A stretch of DNA of 64,000 nt from an uncultured Collinsella sp. Its GTDB lineage: Bacteria > Actinomycetota > Coriobacteriia > Coriobacteriales > Coriobacteriaceae. Position 1 is the stretch's first letter, and every line of letters starts with the position of its first letter. Below the pieces are notes generated by a model. That model saw only the letters and a program-made list of their open reading frames with translations. It was not told the origin of the DNA and did not search any database. Where the stretch lies: positions 1 through 64,000 of the forward strand of contig URPJ01000002.1 in assembly GCA_900549745.1 (NCBI GenBank), in the 5' to 3' direction. This document shows, one piece after another, positions 49,735-58,734 of the stretch. Both the position numbers and the translations under genes were made by a program.

Positions 49735-50521
49735 GCTCTCGCACGTCAAGAAGACCTTTAACAAGGGCACCGTCACCGAGAAGCGCGCGCTCACCGGCGT
49801 CGACCTCACCCTGAATGACGGCGACTTTGTAACCGTGATCGGCGGCAATGGCGCCGGCAAGTCCACGCTGCTCAACATGATCGCCGGCGTGTACCCGCTC
49901 GATTCGGGCGTTATTGAGCTCGACGGCACCGATATCTCGCGCCTGAGCGAGTCGCAGCGCGCCAAGTACCTGGGCCGCGTGTTTCAGGACCCCATGCGCG
50001 GTACCGCTGCCGACATGCAGATCGCCGAGAACCTGGCCCTCGCCAAGCGTCGCGGCCAGCGTCGCGGCCTTTCGTGGGGCGTTACCAAGGCCGAGAAAGA
50101 TGAGTACGTTGAGCTGCTCAAGCGCCTGGACCTTGGTCTTGACACGCGTCTTAACGCCAAGGTCGGCCTGCTCTCGGGCGGCCAGCGCCAGGCACTCACC
50201 CTGTTGATGGCCACGCTCACCAGGCCGCGCCTGCTGCTGCTCGACGAGCACACGGCGGCCCTCGACCCCAAGACGGCCTCTAAGGTGCTCAACCTGACCG
50301 AGGAGATCGTCGACGAGAACCACCTGACCACGCTCATGGTCACGCACAACATGAACGACGCCATCCGTCTGGGCAACCGTCTGATCATGATGCACGAAGG
50401 CCATGTGATCTACGACGTGGCGGGCGATGAGAAGAAGTCGCTCACCGTAGCCGACCTGCTGCAGAAGTTCGAGGAGGTCTCGGGCGGCGAGCTCGCCAAC
50501 GACCGCATGCTGCTAAGCTAA
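49727..50521 (+). CDS. ABC transporter ATP-binding protein
   Basis: This is the ATPase of the same importer. The 264-residue protein has Walker A GGNGAGKST (about residue 43), the signature LLSGGQRQALTLLMA, Walker B RLLLLDEHTAALD and the switch His in VTHNMNDAI. It begins eight bases before the permease stop codon, in line with translational coupling. Confidence 0.94.
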   Translation: MLKLSHVKKTFNKGTVTEKRALTGVDLTLNDGDFVTVIGGNGAGKSTLLNMIAGVYPLDSGVIELDGTDISRLSESQRAKYLGRVFQDPMRGTAADMQIAENLALAKRRGQRRGLSWGVTKAEKDEYVELLKRLDLGLDTRLNAKVGLLSGGQRQALTLLMATLTRPRLLLLDEHTAALDPKTASKVLNLTEEIVDENHLTTLMVTHNMNDAIRLGNRLIMMHEGHVIYDVAGDEKKSLTVADLLQKFEEVSGGELANDRMLLS

Positions 50522-50534
50522 AACCTGCCAAAAA

Positions 50535-50565
50535 GGGACAGGTTTATTTTGGTAGGTTTTATCTG
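50535..50565. repeat. 31 bp repeat shared with 23688-23718
   Basis: The block is the same as at 23688-23718 apart from one base. Here it forms an imperfect dyad with the preceding AAACCTGCCAAAA (50521-50533 against TTTTGGTAGGTTT), so it can fold as a hairpin right after the ATPase stop codon. Confidence 0.65.
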
Positions 50566-50575
50566 CGCAAACGCC

Positions 50576-50617
50576 AAAACCGCCGCAAAGGGACAGAGGC
50601 CCTTGCGGCGGTTTTCG
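50576..50617 (+). terminator. Terminator after the ABC transporter genes
   Basis: AAAACCGCCGCAA pairs exactly with TTGCGGCGGTTTT; the loop carries GGGACAG. The T-run is inside the stem, so it also works on the other strand. Confidence 0.8.
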
Positions 50618-50679
50618 CATATTATGTCGATAATCCGATATTCAACCAGACATTCTGGCTAAGGACTAAGGAAACTGCC

Positions 50680-52704
50680 ATGAAAAGACTCCCCCGCTTT
50701 GCGTTGGCCGCCGCGTTGTTTGCCGGCGCGCTCGCAGGCATCCCAAGCCTCGCTTTCGCGGGAAACCTGCCCGCCGCTATTGACGGCTCCGTGGCCGTCA
50801 TGCACACCAACGATATCCACGGCAGCTACAAGTACAGCTACAACGCAAGCAAGGGCACCGGCACTGTGGGCTTTGACGGACTGGCGGTTCTCTATAGCGC
50901 CCAAAGCAGCGTCCCCGATCTTTTGCTCGATGCGGGCGACACCTTCCACGGACAGTCCTTCGCCACCATGAGCGAGGGCAAGAGCATCGCCGAGCTCATG
51001 GACACCTTCTACGCCGACGGCTACGACGCAACCACGCCAGGCAACCACGACTGGAGCTACGGCGCGGACAAACTCCGCACCATGACCGGCTACAGCACCA
51101 CCGGCACGCCCTTCGCCATGCTCTGCGCGAATGCAACGTCCTCGAACGGCGTATGGAGCTCGAGCATCACGAAGACGCTCGATCGCACCTGGGAGGATAG
51201 CGAGGATCACTCCACATTCGACTACAAAATCAAGGTCGGCGTCGTCGGAGCCATGGATGAGTCGCTAGGTTCCTCGCTGCGCGCGGACCTGGTCGCGGGC
51301 ACCAGCTTCTCGAGTGCCGCGAACGCCATCAATGCCGAGGCAGAGCAGCTGCGCAAGGAGGGCTGCGATGTTGTTGTGTGTATCGCGCACACGCTCGACG
51401 CAAAGACCTTTGCCACGCGGCTCCGTGGCGTCGATGCCCTTATCGCAGGCCACGAGCACATCAACCTTAACGAGAAGGTGACGGGAGCCGACGGCAAGAC
51501 GATCCACGTTGTCGAGGCAGGCAGCGCCTTTGCCGAGGTGGGGCTGCTTTCCATTCCGTACAAATACGACACGAATGGCACCGAGACGACCGACGATGAC
51601 ACGGTCACGGTCCCTGCAGACGGCAGCGACGAGAAGCTCTACACCGCCAAGAACGTCAACGACCTTTTGACAGACCCCGACAAGGGCTCCGACTACCAAA
51701 GCCGCCTTGAAGCCGTCCGCAACAAGATCAAGCCGCTCGACGAGGACTTTGAAAACGAATCGAACAAGGTGCTCGGCACATCCACCACCAACTATTTCTA
51801 CGGCGAGGACGCCGCAGGCACGCATGGTTGGGAAATGGTGCGCACCACCGATTTCCGCCCCAGCAAGGAGGGCGACACCACCAAGGCCCAGACCATCGGC
51901 CACGTGATTTGCGGCTCCTATCTTGCCCTGACGGGCGCGGACTTCGCTATCGAAAACGCTGGCGGCATCCGCGGCGGCATCGCGGCGGGCAACGTGACCG
52001 CCGGCAACGTCATCGCCATCTCGCCCTACGGCAACACCGTGGAGACCTGGACCATGACCGGCGCGGACTTCCTCGCAGCGCTCGAGCACTCGCTACAAAT
52101 CAGCGACGATTGCAACGACAGCTACGAGCTTCAGCAAGCCTACGTGGCGGCCGGTCACACCGAGCAGGAGGCGCAAGACGAGTACAAGTGGCGCGATGAC
52201 TCTGGCAGCGTCCTCTCCTTTGGCGGCATCAACGTGACGATTGATTGGACGCAGCCCGAAGGCAAGCGCATCGTGAGTGCCACACTCACCAAAGACGACA
52301 GCACGCTCGATCCCACCAAGACCTATACCGTCGCCATCAACAACTACATCATCACCAACACGACCGACTTCCCCACCTTCGCAAACGCCACCAAGTACAC
52401 CGAGTGGGGCACGTGCGAGGCGGCGCTGAGGGCGCTGATTGGGCAGACCGGCTGGGAGAGCAAGATGGCCGGGCTCGCCGGCACCATCAGCTTTGGCTCC
52501 GCTGCCGTGGACCCCACGCCCACACCGGCCCCGACGCCTAAGCCCTCGCCTAAGACGGACACGGCGACCACGAAGGTCATCACCAAGAAGACGACCGGTA
52601 AGCTCGCCGCAACGGGAGACCGCACGCTGGCAGTAGTTGGCGCGTGCCTTATCGGCGGCATCATCGTCATCATGCTCGGCATTATCTGGAAGCGTCGACG
52701 CTAA
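50680..52704 (+). CDS. Cell-surface 5'-nucleotidase / UDP-sugar hydrolase family protein
   Basis: The protein should remove phosphate from nucleotides outside the cell. The 674 residues comprise a signal peptide (1-27, ending LAFAG) and a calcineurin-like domain with VMHTNDIHGS, LLLDAGDTFHGQ, TPGNHDW and IAGHEHIN. A C-terminal nucleotidase domain follows with NAGGIRGGIAAGNVTAGNVIAISPYGNTV. A Pro/Thr linker leads to a possible sorting signal LAATGD (about 641-646), a hydrophobic helix and a KRRR tail. LAATG is a variant of the LPxTG sortase motif. It is probably monocistronic. Confidence 0.9.
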   Translation: MKRLPRFALAAALFAGALAGIPSLAFAGNLPAAIDGSVAVMHTNDIHGSYKYSYNASKGTGTVGFDGLAVLYSAQSSVPDLLLDAGDTFHGQSFATMSEGKSIAELMDTFYADGYDATTPGNHDWSYGADKLRTMTGYSTTGTPFAMLCANATSSNGVWSSSITKTLDRTWEDSEDHSTFDYKIKVGVVGAMDESLGSSLRADLVAGTSFSSAANAINAEAEQLRKEGCDVVVCIAHTLDAKTFATRLRGVDALIAGHEHINLNEKVTGADGKTIHVVEAGSAFAEVGLLSIPYKYDTNGTETTDDDTVTVPADGSDEKLYTAKNVNDLLTDPDKGSDYQSRLEAVRNKIKPLDEDFENESNKVLGTSTTNYFYGEDAAGTHGWEMVRTTDFRPSKEGDTTKAQTIGHVICGSYLALTGADFAIENAGGIRGGIAAGNVTAGNVIAISPYGNTVETWTMTGADFLAALEHSLQISDDCNDSYELQQAYVAAGHTEQEAQDEYKWRDDSGSVLSFGGINVTIDWTQPEGKRIVSATLTKDDSTLDPTKTYTVAINNYIITNTTDFPTFANATKYTEWGTCEAALRALIGQTGWESKMAGLAGTISFGSAAVDPTPTPAPTPKPSPKTDTATTKVITKKTTGKLAATGDRTLAVVGACLIGGIIVIMLGIIWKRRR

Positions 52705-52755
52705 GCTACACCGCCGGGCCTTGCAGCCCCGCCGCGTAAACCTTATATCGAGCAC

Positions 52756-52792
52756 AGAAGCCCGTCTGAATTTGATCGGACGGGCTTCTTGG
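52756..52792 (+). terminator. Rho-independent terminator after the nucleotidase gene
   Basis: AGAAGCCCGTC pairs with GACGGGCTTCT over a 12-base loop, with TTGG following. The T-run is short. Confidence 0.75.
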
Positions 52793-52833
52793 TGGGTATC
52801 ATGGTTGGACGATCATTAGGAGGTTTTCCCTAC

Positions 52834-53601
52834 ATGGAATTGTTTGAGCCGATTCTTCATTTCTTTGAGCAACGGTGGGTCCACAACATCATCTGGGCCG
52901 TCATCTTGGCGATAGGCACCGCCGTCGCCGCCGAGGTCGTATCCAAGACCCTGAACCATCTGCTTAACCGTGACGATAACCCGCTTCCGACATCAAGTAT
53001 CTTCATCAACATCGCGCGCGCCGTCATCTGGATGATTGGCGGCAGCTTTATCCTCGACAACTGCTTTGGCATTAACGCAAACGCGCTCGTCGCCGCTCTT
53101 GGCGTCGGCGGCATCGCCATCTCGCTCGGCTTTCAGGACACGCTGTCAAACCTTATCGGCGGCATGCAAGTGACCTTTATGGGCATCATCAAACCCGGCG
53201 ACAATATCGAGGTCGGCGGCGTATCCGGCGTGGTCCAAGACATCACTTGGCGTCATACAACGATTGAGGATGCCTGTGGACAGACCATCATTGTGCCCAA
53301 CTCCAACATCTCCAAGAACACGCTCGTGCACCTCATGCCCTTTGGGCGCGTTGCCGTGCCCGTCGCGGTCAAGGACACGTCCAAGTGGGCTTCACTGGAC
53401 GCGCTGGCAGATGAGCTCACCGACGCTACCAAGGCCGCCGTGCTTCCCATCTCGGGCTTTGACAAAGAGCCCTACGTGCTCTTTAGCGAAATCGGCGACT
53501 TTGGCATCAAAGGAAAGATCATCTTTATCGTCAGCGACGACAGCACCACTTTCACCGCTGCCGACGCCTGCATCCGCGCCATCGCCCCCATCATCGCCTA
53601 A
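52834..53601 (+). CDS. Small-conductance mechanosensitive channel (MscS family)
   Basis: The channel should open on membrane tension and protect against osmotic shock. From the ATG at 52834 (TAGGAGG 10 bases upstream) it has 255 residues: about three membrane helices. The pore-helix region is AALGVGGIAISLGFQDTLSNLIGG (about residues 88-112) and the beta domain starts FMGIIKPGDNIEVGGVSGVV. The C-terminal alpha/beta part is short. A terminator directly follows the stop. Confidence 0.92.
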   Translation: MELFEPILHFFEQRWVHNIIWAVILAIGTAVAAEVVSKTLNHLLNRDDNPLPTSSIFINIARAVIWMIGGSFILDNCFGINANALVAALGVGGIAISLGFQDTLSNLIGGMQVTFMGIIKPGDNIEVGGVSGVVQDITWRHTTIEDACGQTIIVPNSNISKNTLVHLMPFGRVAVPVAVKDTSKWASLDALADELTDATKAAVLPISGFDKEPYVLFSEIGDFGIKGKIIFIVSDDSTTFTAADACIRAIAPIIA

Positions 53602-53638
53602 ACCACCGCAAAGGGGTCAGGCATCTTTGTAGTGGTTT
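53601..53638 (+). terminator. Rho-independent terminator after the MscS gene
   Basis: AACCACCGCAAAG pairs with CTTTGTAGTGGTT with one 2-base mismatch, and TTTC follows. It begins at the stop codon itself. The loop has GGGGTCAG, similar to other hairpins nearby. Confidence 0.75.
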
Positions 53639-53693
53639 TCATTCGTGGTACCATGGTTCATATAGTTGTTTAAACGACTAAGGGAGCAACATT

Positions 53694-55610
53694 ATGGAAG
53701 AGGCCTATCGTCAAGCACGCAAGCGCGGCGAGCAAGGACGTCGACGCGCCATTAGCCAAAGCGAGCATCCATACCTTACGGACCTCGATAGCTTGGTTGC
53801 TCAGCTCCCCTTAGGTCAGCGAGAGAATGTCGGCCTGCGGGATATTCCGCTCGAAATGGTCGTCGGCACGGTCACCAAGGGCCGTCAGTCCGCCTTTTCG
53901 TGTAACTTTATGCCCCTGCTTCCGTTTAGCACCGAGTTCGCCCGCAAGTGGTCCAACCTCTACGACATCCAGGTGACCGAGGGCTATCGCGACCCCGTCA
54001 TCGTCACCGAGTTCATGCATCGGTTCTATGTCCAAGAAGGCAACAAACGCGTCAGTGTCCTCAAATTCCTAGACGCCCCGACGGTTTCGGCCAAGGTCAC
54101 CCGTCTCTACCCCGGCACATGGGATTCCGTCGAAAGCCGCCTGTACGGCGAGTTCTGCGCGTTTTGGCGCGTCTGCCCCCTATACGAGATCGAGTTCTCG
54201 CGTGAGGGAAGCTACGAAACGCTCGCGAAGATGCTCGGTCAGAACCTTATCGAAAAATGGCCGCAGAAAAAGGTCGACTACCTACGCCACACCTTCCTGC
54301 TCTTTAAGCGCGCCTACCTTCGCGCAGGCGGCGACCACCTGGACATTACGCCTGCCGACGCCATGCTCGTCTACCTCAATGTGTACAACCAGGACCGCCT
54401 GCTGGATACGCCGACGGATATCGTCGTAAACCGCCTGTGCAAGATCTGGCGCGAGCTGGTCATTGCCGGCAAAAATGACGAGGACAAGGTCGATCTTGTC
54501 GAAGCACCGAGCGTCGACGAGGAGGAGACGCCCGCCAAGTCCACCTCTGGCGTGCTCAACTTCTTTATGGGCAAGACCGTCTACTCGACGTCCAACCCCC
54601 TGCGCATCGCCTTTATCCATGAGTTCCCCTGTGCGACGTCGAGCTGGGACAGCCTGCACGACCAAGGGCGTCAGTATCTCGATGAGCACTTTGGCGGTAT
54701 CGTGCGCACCGAGGCGTTCGAGGACTGTCACGATCCGGATGTGTTCTACGCCGCCGTGGAAACGGCTGTCAAACATGGAGCAAACGTCATCTTCTCGACC
54801 TCGCACCGCCTGATGGAATACACACTCAGAGCTGCCGTTGAGTATCCCCAGGTTCGGTTCCTTAACTGCTCTATCGGCCTTCCCCACCAAAGCGTCCGTT
54901 CGTACTTTGGCAAGATGTACGAGGCCAAGTTCCTCCTGGGCGCCCTTGCCGCCAGCATGGCGGACAACCATCGCATCGGCTACCACGCGTCGGTCTTCGC
55001 ATCCGGCGCGCTCAGCGAGATCAATGCCTTTGCCATCGGCGCCTCGCTGCTCGACCCCCGCGCGCAAATTATCCTCACCTGGGGCGATGTGCCCGCCGGC
55101 GGTCTTGCCGAGGCCATGTGCCGCGAAGGCGTGAGCGTCATGACCGGCGCTGACATGTCAAAGTCGCTCGAAGACCCTACGGCCTACGGACTCCACCGCC
55201 TGGTCGATGGCAAGGTTTCCGGCATCGCCATGCCGGTATGGAACTGGGGCCGTTACTACGAGCTCATCGTTCGCAGCCTTCTGCACGGCACGTGGGACGA
55301 GACCAGCGATGACAACCAAGTGCGCGCCGTCAACTACTGGTACGGCATGAGCTCCGGCGTTATCGACATCCGTTACGCTCCGGGCCTACCCTACCAGACG
55401 CGCAAACTCGTGCAGTTGCTCCGCAACGGCATTGTCGAGGGATCCATCAACCCCTTTGGCGGCGAGCTCCACAGTCAGAACGGCGTGGTACAGATCGAAG
55501 GCTTCCCTCCACTGCCGAGCACGCAGATTGTCGAGATGAATTGGCTGGCGGATAACGTGGTAGGCACCATTCCGCAGCTCGACGATGAGCCGAAAGTCCC
55601 TGCCCTATGA
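53694..55610 (+). CDS. ParB-like domain fused to a BMP/PnrA-type nucleoside-binding domain
   Basis: The 638-residue protein has no signal peptide or lipobox, so it should be cytoplasmic, unlike ordinary BMP binding proteins. The N-terminal part has VTEFMHRFYVQEGNKRVSVLKFL (about 104-126), the pattern of ParB/sulfiredoxin-like folds. A middle helical part and an acidic linker (about 262-285) follow. Residues 301-600 form a BMP-like domain (LRIAFIHEFPCATSSWDSLHDQG, GYHASVFASGALSEINAF). I think similar fusions occur in Firmicutes, but this is from memory. A sensor of purine nucleosides is a possible role. The next gene overlaps by four bases. Confidence 0.8.
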   Translation: MEEAYRQARKRGEQGRRRAISQSEHPYLTDLDSLVAQLPLGQRENVGLRDIPLEMVVGTVTKGRQSAFSCNFMPLLPFSTEFARKWSNLYDIQVTEGYRDPVIVTEFMHRFYVQEGNKRVSVLKFLDAPTVSAKVTRLYPGTWDSVESRLYGEFCAFWRVCPLYEIEFSREGSYETLAKMLGQNLIEKWPQKKVDYLRHTFLLFKRAYLRAGGDHLDITPADAMLVYLNVYNQDRLLDTPTDIVVNRLCKIWRELVIAGKNDEDKVDLVEAPSVDEEETPAKSTSGVLNFFMGKTVYSTSNPLRIAFIHEFPCATSSWDSLHDQGRQYLDEHFGGIVRTEAFEDCHDPDVFYAAVETAVKHGANVIFSTSHRLMEYTLRAAVEYPQVRFLNCSIGLPHQSVRSYFGKMYEAKFLLGALAASMADNHRIGYHASVFASGALSEINAFAIGASLLDPRAQIILTWGDVPAGGLAEAMCREGVSVMTGADMSKSLEDPTAYGLHRLVDGKVSGIAMPVWNWGRYYELIVRSLLHGTWDETSDDNQVRAVNYWYGMSSGVIDIRYAPGLPYQTRKLVQLLRNGIVEGSINPFGGELHSQNGVVQIEGFPPLPSTQIVEMNWLADNVVGTIPQLDDEPKVPAL

Positions 55611-56317
55611 AAATCCTTGCCATAGCCGATACCGAAGAACGATGCCTTTGGGAGTGCTTTCGCAAGGAACGCTTTGAGGGAGTCGACCTGATTTTGTCCG
55701 CCGGCGATCTGGACCCGGACTATCTTGAGTTTTTGGTTACGGTCATCAACAAACCGCTCATCTACGTGCGCGGCAATCACGATGACCGCTACGCACGTCA
55801 TGCACCGGGTGGATGTATCTGCGTAGAGGACAGCGTGTACACGTACCGAGGGATTCGCATTGCGGGCCTTGGCGGGTCCATGCGTTATCGCGACGGCGCC
55901 AACATGTACACCGAACGCGAGATGTCCAAGCGCATGCGTAAGCTGTCGCGTAAGGTTAGGATGGTCGGCGGGTGCGACATTCTGCTTACCCATGCACCCG
56001 CCGCCGGTATGGGTGATCTGGACGATCTGCCGCATCGAGGATTCGAGTGTTTTAACACAGCACTCGAATCCTGGAATCCCGACTACATGGTGCACGGGCA
56101 TGTGCACCAAAGCTACGGTTGCGATTTTCAGCGCGAGCGTCAGCATGTGTGTGGAACGACGATCATCAACGCCTGCGGCTATACGCAGTTTGAGCTCGAC
56201 CAGACGCACTACCCCATCCGCGGCTGGCAAGCAGCTTGGCTCAACTCACAAACCATGCGCCGCGAGCTCAAACGCCACGAAGCCATCGAGTCTTCAACAG
56301 CCAGAACACCCTGGTAA
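55607..56317 (+). CDS. Calcineurin-like metallophosphoesterase
   Basis: The protein should be a two-metal phosphoesterase. The 236 residues contain GDLDPDYLEFL, YVRGNHDDRY, LLTHAPAAGMGD and VHGHVHQSYG. The first metal motif reads ADTEE instead of the usual DxH, so one ligand is replaced. It starts in an ATGA overlap with the ParB/BMP gene and must be co-translated with it, which suggests a joint task, perhaps nucleotide turnover controlled by the binding protein. The substrate is unknown. Confidence 0.85.
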   Translation: MKILAIADTEERCLWECFRKERFEGVDLILSAGDLDPDYLEFLVTVINKPLIYVRGNHDDRYARHAPGGCICVEDSVYTYRGIRIAGLGGSMRYRDGANMYTEREMSKRMRKLSRKVRMVGGCDILLTHAPAAGMGDLDDLPHRGFECFNTALESWNPDYMVHGHVHQSYGCDFQRERQHVCGTTIINACGYTQFELDQTHYPIRGWQAAWLNSQTMRRELKRHEAIESSTARTPW

Positions 56318-56318
56318 C

Positions 56319-56355
56319 CACCATAAAGGGGACACTGTCCCCTTTATGGTGCTTT
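56319..56355 (+). terminator. Terminator after the phosphoesterase gene
   Basis: CACCATAAAGGGGACA pairs perfectly with TGTCCCCTTTATGGTG around a single base, followed by CTTTTG. Such a perfect palindrome would form a cruciform as easily as an RNA hairpin. It shares the GGGGACA/TGTCCCC core with other intergenic hairpins of the window. Confidence 0.8.
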
Positions 56356-56368
56356 TGACGCGATAGCA

Positions 56369-56408
56369 AGAAACCCGGTCCTGCACAAGGCAGAACCGGG
56401 TTTCTTTA
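56369..56408. terminator. Bidirectional terminator between the phosphoesterase gene and rplA
   Basis: AGAAACCCGGT pairs with ACCGGGTTTCT over a 15-base loop with short T-runs on both sides. It serves the convergent rplK-rplA transcript and backs up the phosphoesterase terminator. Confidence 0.8.
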
Positions 56409-56442
56409 GCAATGCTTGCTGTACTCAGGCAGTAACTAGCAG

Positions 56443-57150
56443 TTACTCAGCCAGGAAGTCACGCTGGACAGCGGGATCGACCTTGACGCCAGGGCCCATG
56501 GTGGAAGACACGGAGATGGACTTGACGTACTTGCCCTTAGCAGAAGAGGGCTTGACGCGCAGAATCTCGGTGTACAGGGCAGCGTAGTTCTCGACGAGCT
56601 GCTGCTCAGAGAAGGACTTCTTGCCCAGGGGCACGTGGCAGATGCCGTAGCGGTCGGCGCGGTACTCAACGCGGCCAGCCTTGAGCTCGGAGACCATCTT
56701 GGCGACGTCCATGGTCACGGTGCCGAGCTTGGGGTTCGGCATGAGGCCACGGGGACCAAGGATCTTACCGATGCGGCCAACCTTGGCCATCATGTTCGGC
56801 GTAGCGATAGCGGCGTCGAAGTTGATCTCGCCCTTCTGAATCTGGGCGACGAGCTCGTCGGAACCGATGATGTCGGCGCCGGCAGCCTCAGCCTCACGGG
56901 CCTTCTCGCCCTCGGCGAAGACGGCAACACGAACGGTCTTGCCGGTGCCGTGGGGCAGGGAGATGGAACCACGGATGTTCTGGTCAGCCTTACGAGTATC
57001 GATGCCCAGACGGAAGTGAGCCTCGACGGTCTCGTCGAACTTGGCGGTGTCGAGCTCCTTGATGAGCTTGGCAGCCTGAAGGGGGGTGTAGAGCGTGGCG
57101 CGGTCGATCTTCTCGGCAGCGGCGTTATAGCTCTTACCATGCTTAGCCAT
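56443..57150 (-). CDS. rplA: 50S ribosomal protein L1
   Basis: L1 forms the mobile stalk at the E site. The start MAKHGKSYNAAAEKID follows AGGAGGT by seven bases, giving 234 residues; an in-frame ATG two codons earlier is too close to it. The family motif is IGKILGPRGLMPNPKLGTVT (about 126-145). It ends the unit; rplJ, normally next, is over 22 kb away. Confidence 0.97.
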   Translation of the reverse strand: MAKHGKSYNAAAEKIDRATLYTPLQAAKLIKELDTAKFDETVEAHFRLGIDTRKADQNIRGSISLPHGTGKTVRVAVFAEGEKAREAEAAGADIIGSDELVAQIQKGEINFDAAIATPNMMAKVGRIGKILGPRGLMPNPKLGTVTMDVAKMVSELKAGRVEYRADRYGICHVPLGKKSFSEQQLVENYAALYTEILRVKPSSAKGKYVKSISVSSTMGPGVKVDPAVQRDFLAE

Positions 57151-57267
57151 GTGCATTACCTCCTGTGGTTAAACGGGCGTGAGCCCTCCCACATCGTATC
57201 GTGTGCCCTATTGCACACATTTAACGGGCGCCCCGGTCGGAGCACCCGCCGTTACCATAAGAAATCG

Positions 57268-57696
57268 CTACTCAGCGATGGTGACGCCCATGGAACGGGC
57301 GGTACCGGCGATGATCTTCTTGGCGGCGTCAATGTCGTTGGCATTGAGGTCCGGCATCTTGATCTCGGCGATCTTGGTGAGCTGCTCCTGGGAGAGCTGA
57401 CCAACCTTGTCAGCCTGGGGCTTAGCGGAACCAGACTTGAGGTTCAACTCCTTCTTGATAAGGTGAGCCGCCGGCGGGGTCTTGGTGATGAAGGAGAAGG
57501 ACTTGTCCTCGTAGACAGAGATCTCAACGGGGATGATGTCACCCTTCTTGTCCTGCGTCTCGGCGTTAAAGGCCTGGCAGAACTGCATGATGTTCACGCC
57601 AGCAGCGCCCAGGGCGGGGCCGACGGGAGGAGCGGGGTTTGCTGCACCAGCAGGAATCTGGAGCTTAATGACGTTGGCAACCTTCTTCTCAGCCAT
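57268..57696 (-). CDS. rplK: 50S ribosomal protein L11
   Basis: L11 is in the GTPase centre. The start MAEKKVANVIKLQIPAG, set by GAAAGGA six bases upstream, gives 142 residues. APPVGPALGAAGVNIMQFCQAFNA and KTPPAAHLIKKE (the rRNA-binding and hinge regions) and the C-terminal GTARSMGV are present. It precedes rplA by 117 bases, a gap without a gene. Confidence 0.97.
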   Translation of the reverse strand: MAEKKVANVIKLQIPAGAANPAPPVGPALGAAGVNIMQFCQAFNAETQDKKGDIIPVEISVYEDKSFSFITKTPPAAHLIKKELNLKSGSAKPQADKVGQLSQEQLTKIAEIKMPDLNANDIDAAKKIIAGTARSMGVTIAE

Positions 57697-57816
57697 GGTC
57701 ATTCCTTTCGAATCACGAGTGTGAAGTACTTGCTATATCGTAAGCACGCACGTGTTAGAAGCACTCCTGAGATGAGCAGTCACAGAAGAAGCACGCTCGC
57801 GCGAACGGACGAAAAC

Positions 57817-58353
57817 TTAAGCGATGACAGCGACCTGGTTAAAGTCGAGCTCGACCGGCGTCTCGCGGCCAAAGATCATCAGCGTGACTTTGAGCTTGCC
57901 AGCCTCGGTGTTAACCTCGGAGACCTTGCCATCAAAGTCGGTAAGCGGGCCATCGGTGACGCGGACGGACGTACCGACCTCAATATCAACCGAGGTGCGC
58001 TTGGGCGAATCGCCCTTACCGGGACGACGAGTCATCTTGTTGTACTCGTCGCGGGAAAGCGGAGCGGGCTTGCCGTTGCCGCCTAGGAAACCGGTGACGC
58101 CAGGCGTGTTACGAACACACGTCCAAGCATCGTCATCCATCTCCATGCGGACCAGGACATAACCCGGGAAGATCTTGGAATCCTTGGTCTCACGCTTGCC
58201 ACCCTCTTTAATCTCGGTGACGCGCTCCATAGGAATCTCGATATCAAAGATACGGTCCTGCATGCCCATAGTCTCGATGCGATGCTCGAGATCGGACTTA
58301 ACGCGGTTCTCGTATCCAGAGTAAGTGTGAACGACGTACCAACGCTTAGACAT
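57817..58353 (-). CDS. nusG: Transcription termination/antitermination protein NusG
   Basis: NusG binds RNA polymerase and links it to Rho and the ribosome. The 178-residue protein has the NGN domain opening WYVVHTYSGYENRVKSDLEHRI and FPGYVLVRMEMDDDAWTCVRNTPGVTGFLG. The C-terminal KOW (GTSVRVTDGPLTDFDGKVSEVN) follows. It lies three bases after secE. Confidence 0.97.
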   Translation of the reverse strand: MSKRWYVVHTYSGYENRVKSDLEHRIETMGMQDRIFDIEIPMERVTEIKEGGKRETKDSKIFPGYVLVRMEMDDDAWTCVRNTPGVTGFLGGNGKPAPLSRDEYNKMTRRPGKGDSPKRTSVDIEVGTSVRVTDGPLTDFDGKVSEVNTEAGKLKVTLMIFGRETPVELDFNQVAVIA

Positions 58354-58356
58354 GGT

Positions 58357-58695
58357 TTAGCCCCTCAATCCAGAGAACAGAGCAAGAGCCTCGCCAAAGC
58401 CAGCATCGAGCAGAGCGATGACGACGCCGACGACGATCAGAGAAGCGCAAACAACAACCGAGTAGTTCACGAGCTCCTTCTTATCGGGCCACGTGACACG
58501 CTTCATCTCGGACTTGACCGAAGCGAAATACTTCTTGGTGCGGGCGAAGAAACCAGGCTTCTCGTTCTTCTTGGACTTCGCAGCCTTCTCGTTCTTCTTG
58601 GCAACGGCCTTCTTGGCCTCAACCTTGGAGTTGGCGGCAGCTTTGTTGGCAGGTGCCGGCTGCTGAGCCTTCTTCTTGTTCTTCTTGTTGGCCAT
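58357..58695 (-). CDS. secE: Preprotein translocase subunit SecE
   Basis: SecE is an essential small part of the SecYEG channel. The 112-residue protein has a Lys/Ala-rich N-terminal extension of about 50 residues. The core starts FFARTKKYFASVKSEMKRVTWPDKKELVNYSVVV and has one membrane helix at about residues 78-105. The extension is low in complexity (KKNKKKAQQ, KKNEKAAKSKKNEK) and cytoplasmic. It is followed by nusG as in nearly all bacteria. Confidence 0.95.
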   Translation of the reverse strand: MANKKNKKKAQQPAPANKAAANSKVEAKKAVAKKNEKAAKSKKNEKPGFFARTKKYFASVKSEMKRVTWPDKKELVNYSVVVCASLIVVGVVIALLDAGFGEALALFSGLRG

Positions 58696-58734
58696 TTGGG
58701 TTACCTCCGCGCAATGCGCTTATACATGAGTAAA

